Below, one piece after another: positions 63,249-64,000 of a stretch of DNA of 64,000 nt (positions are counted from its first letter, which is position 1; each line of letters begins with the position of its first letter). Source of the stretch: Glandiceps talaboti (Eukaryota; Hemichordata; Enteropneusta; Spengelidae); contig NC_135566.1 of NCBI RefSeq assembly GCF_964340395.1, forward strand, positions 14,038,501 through 14,102,500, written 5' to 3'. The notes beneath the pieces are model-generated. The model searched no databases, was not told the DNA's origin, and saw nothing but the letters and a program-made list of their open reading frames with translations. Both the position numbers and the translations under genes were made by a program.

Positions 63249-64000
63249 GATTCTAGCATGGGAACATTGAAAACAATAACAATGCAGTTTGTTGAATATA
63301 CTTCATAATTTGATCGAAATGTCTAGTGGAATTCAACAAGGCATGAAATGCTTGGTCTCCATTAGAACTATATTGACAAGTGCACTATATATGCGATAAC
63401 ACTAGTGTATATATGCATGCTACTTTCATTGCAAAATAATGACATCAGCATGCCAGAGGAAGCTGTCCAACTGCAGTTAGGTCACTTGGAAGAGGTGACC
63501 TGAAACTGTCGGACCATATTACAGGCAATGTGCTGTTTATTGAAATTTTCTTCCCAGTCTCTGGTTTTGAAGTCGGCCTCTTGTTTGCTGTACAGTATTA
63601 TCACAACACCGCATCTGACGTGGTTATACAAAACTGATGAATCATTTTGACAATTTGAAAACATTCACAATGATTCTACCCCCTGGCACTTCACTCTCTA
63701 CTTATCGTCGCCGCCGCCGACTGCTTGTCCTTCTAACCCTACCTCTACCTCGACTCCACACACACTCCTACTCTCTTCCTTTGCAAAAAAAAAACAAAAA
63801 ACCTTCCTGTGTGTCTGGTCAACAAGACATTCAGTTCACCTGTGGCTATTGACAACAACCAATCATATTGAGTTATGCATTATTTTGATTACTGTGATTG
63901 GTTGATAAGCACATCTTCACCGCAAACGATCTACCTGATTGGTGAATTACGAAAGTGAAGTTTATGACTCTACCAAATTTACAGGTTAACAAAATTTTAT

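Larger units (their letters stand above)
58038..64000. other. Probable TMEM132 intron; no exon seen
   Basis: I looked on the minus strand for an exon ending in phase 2 with TMEM132 character and found none. The region holds a poly-T run (58171-58193), the fold-back element at 59047, a CA array (61254-61345), a stretch that stays open on the plus strand (61747-62196, unrecognised) and a tandem duplication at 62949-63248. Confidence 0.5.

Overview
The window is animal nuclear DNA. It is AT-rich, its genes are split by many short-to-medium introns with GT..AG ends and consistent phases, and it is crowded with microsatellites, minisatellites, fold-back elements, miniature inverted-repeat elements, a tRNA-headed SINE and remnants of LINE reverse transcriptase. 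The proteins align along their length with vertebrate orthologues as I know them, and the non-coding DNA looks like that of a marine invertebrate. I cannot tell a hemichordate or other deuterostome from a lophotrochozoan by eye.

Layout. (1) 683-16368, minus strand: acetoacetyl-CoA synthetase (AACS), 16 coding exons; the last coding exon lies to the left of base 1. (2) 16369-20201: AACS promoter area, a LINE remnant plus SINE, and little else. (3) 20202-23675, minus strand: a complete five-exon gene for a 169-residue protein I do not recognise with confidence. (4) 23676-24099: a compact interval between divergent genes, probably a shared promoter. (5) 24050-34997, plus strand: RABGEF1/Rabex-5 (480 residues, A20 zinc finger plus VPS9 domain), with an untranslated first exon and a tiny upstream ORF overlapping the start codon. 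(6) 35000-43237: an 8 kb repeat-rich intergenic stretch. (7) 43244-48119, plus strand: TANGO2 (NRDE domain), complete, with two homologous alternative versions of the penultimate coding exon. (8) 48120-53273: region between converging 3' ends. (9) 53274-58037, minus strand: the C-terminal two-thirds or so of a TMEM132 family adhesion-type membrane protein; 58038-64000 is probably its next intron, and the 5' exons lie beyond the window.

The genes do not form a single pathway. AACS activates ketone bodies for lipid synthesis, RABGEF1 activates Rab5 on early endosomes, TANGO2 acts in haem/lipid and mitochondrial homeostasis, and TMEM132 is a cell-surface protein. AACS and a TMEM132 gene are also neighbours on human 12q24.31, so part of this linkage looks ancient.

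The most interesting signals are the duplicated, phase-matched TANGO2 exon; decayed tandem copies of the RABGEF1 exon 5 splice boundary inside the preceding intron; a minisatellite that supplies the pyrimidine tract of an AACS exon; an ATGA-overlapping upstream ORF in RABGEF1; and several families of fold-back elements, one built from inverted minisatellites. All coordinates and alignments were made by eye, without any database search.
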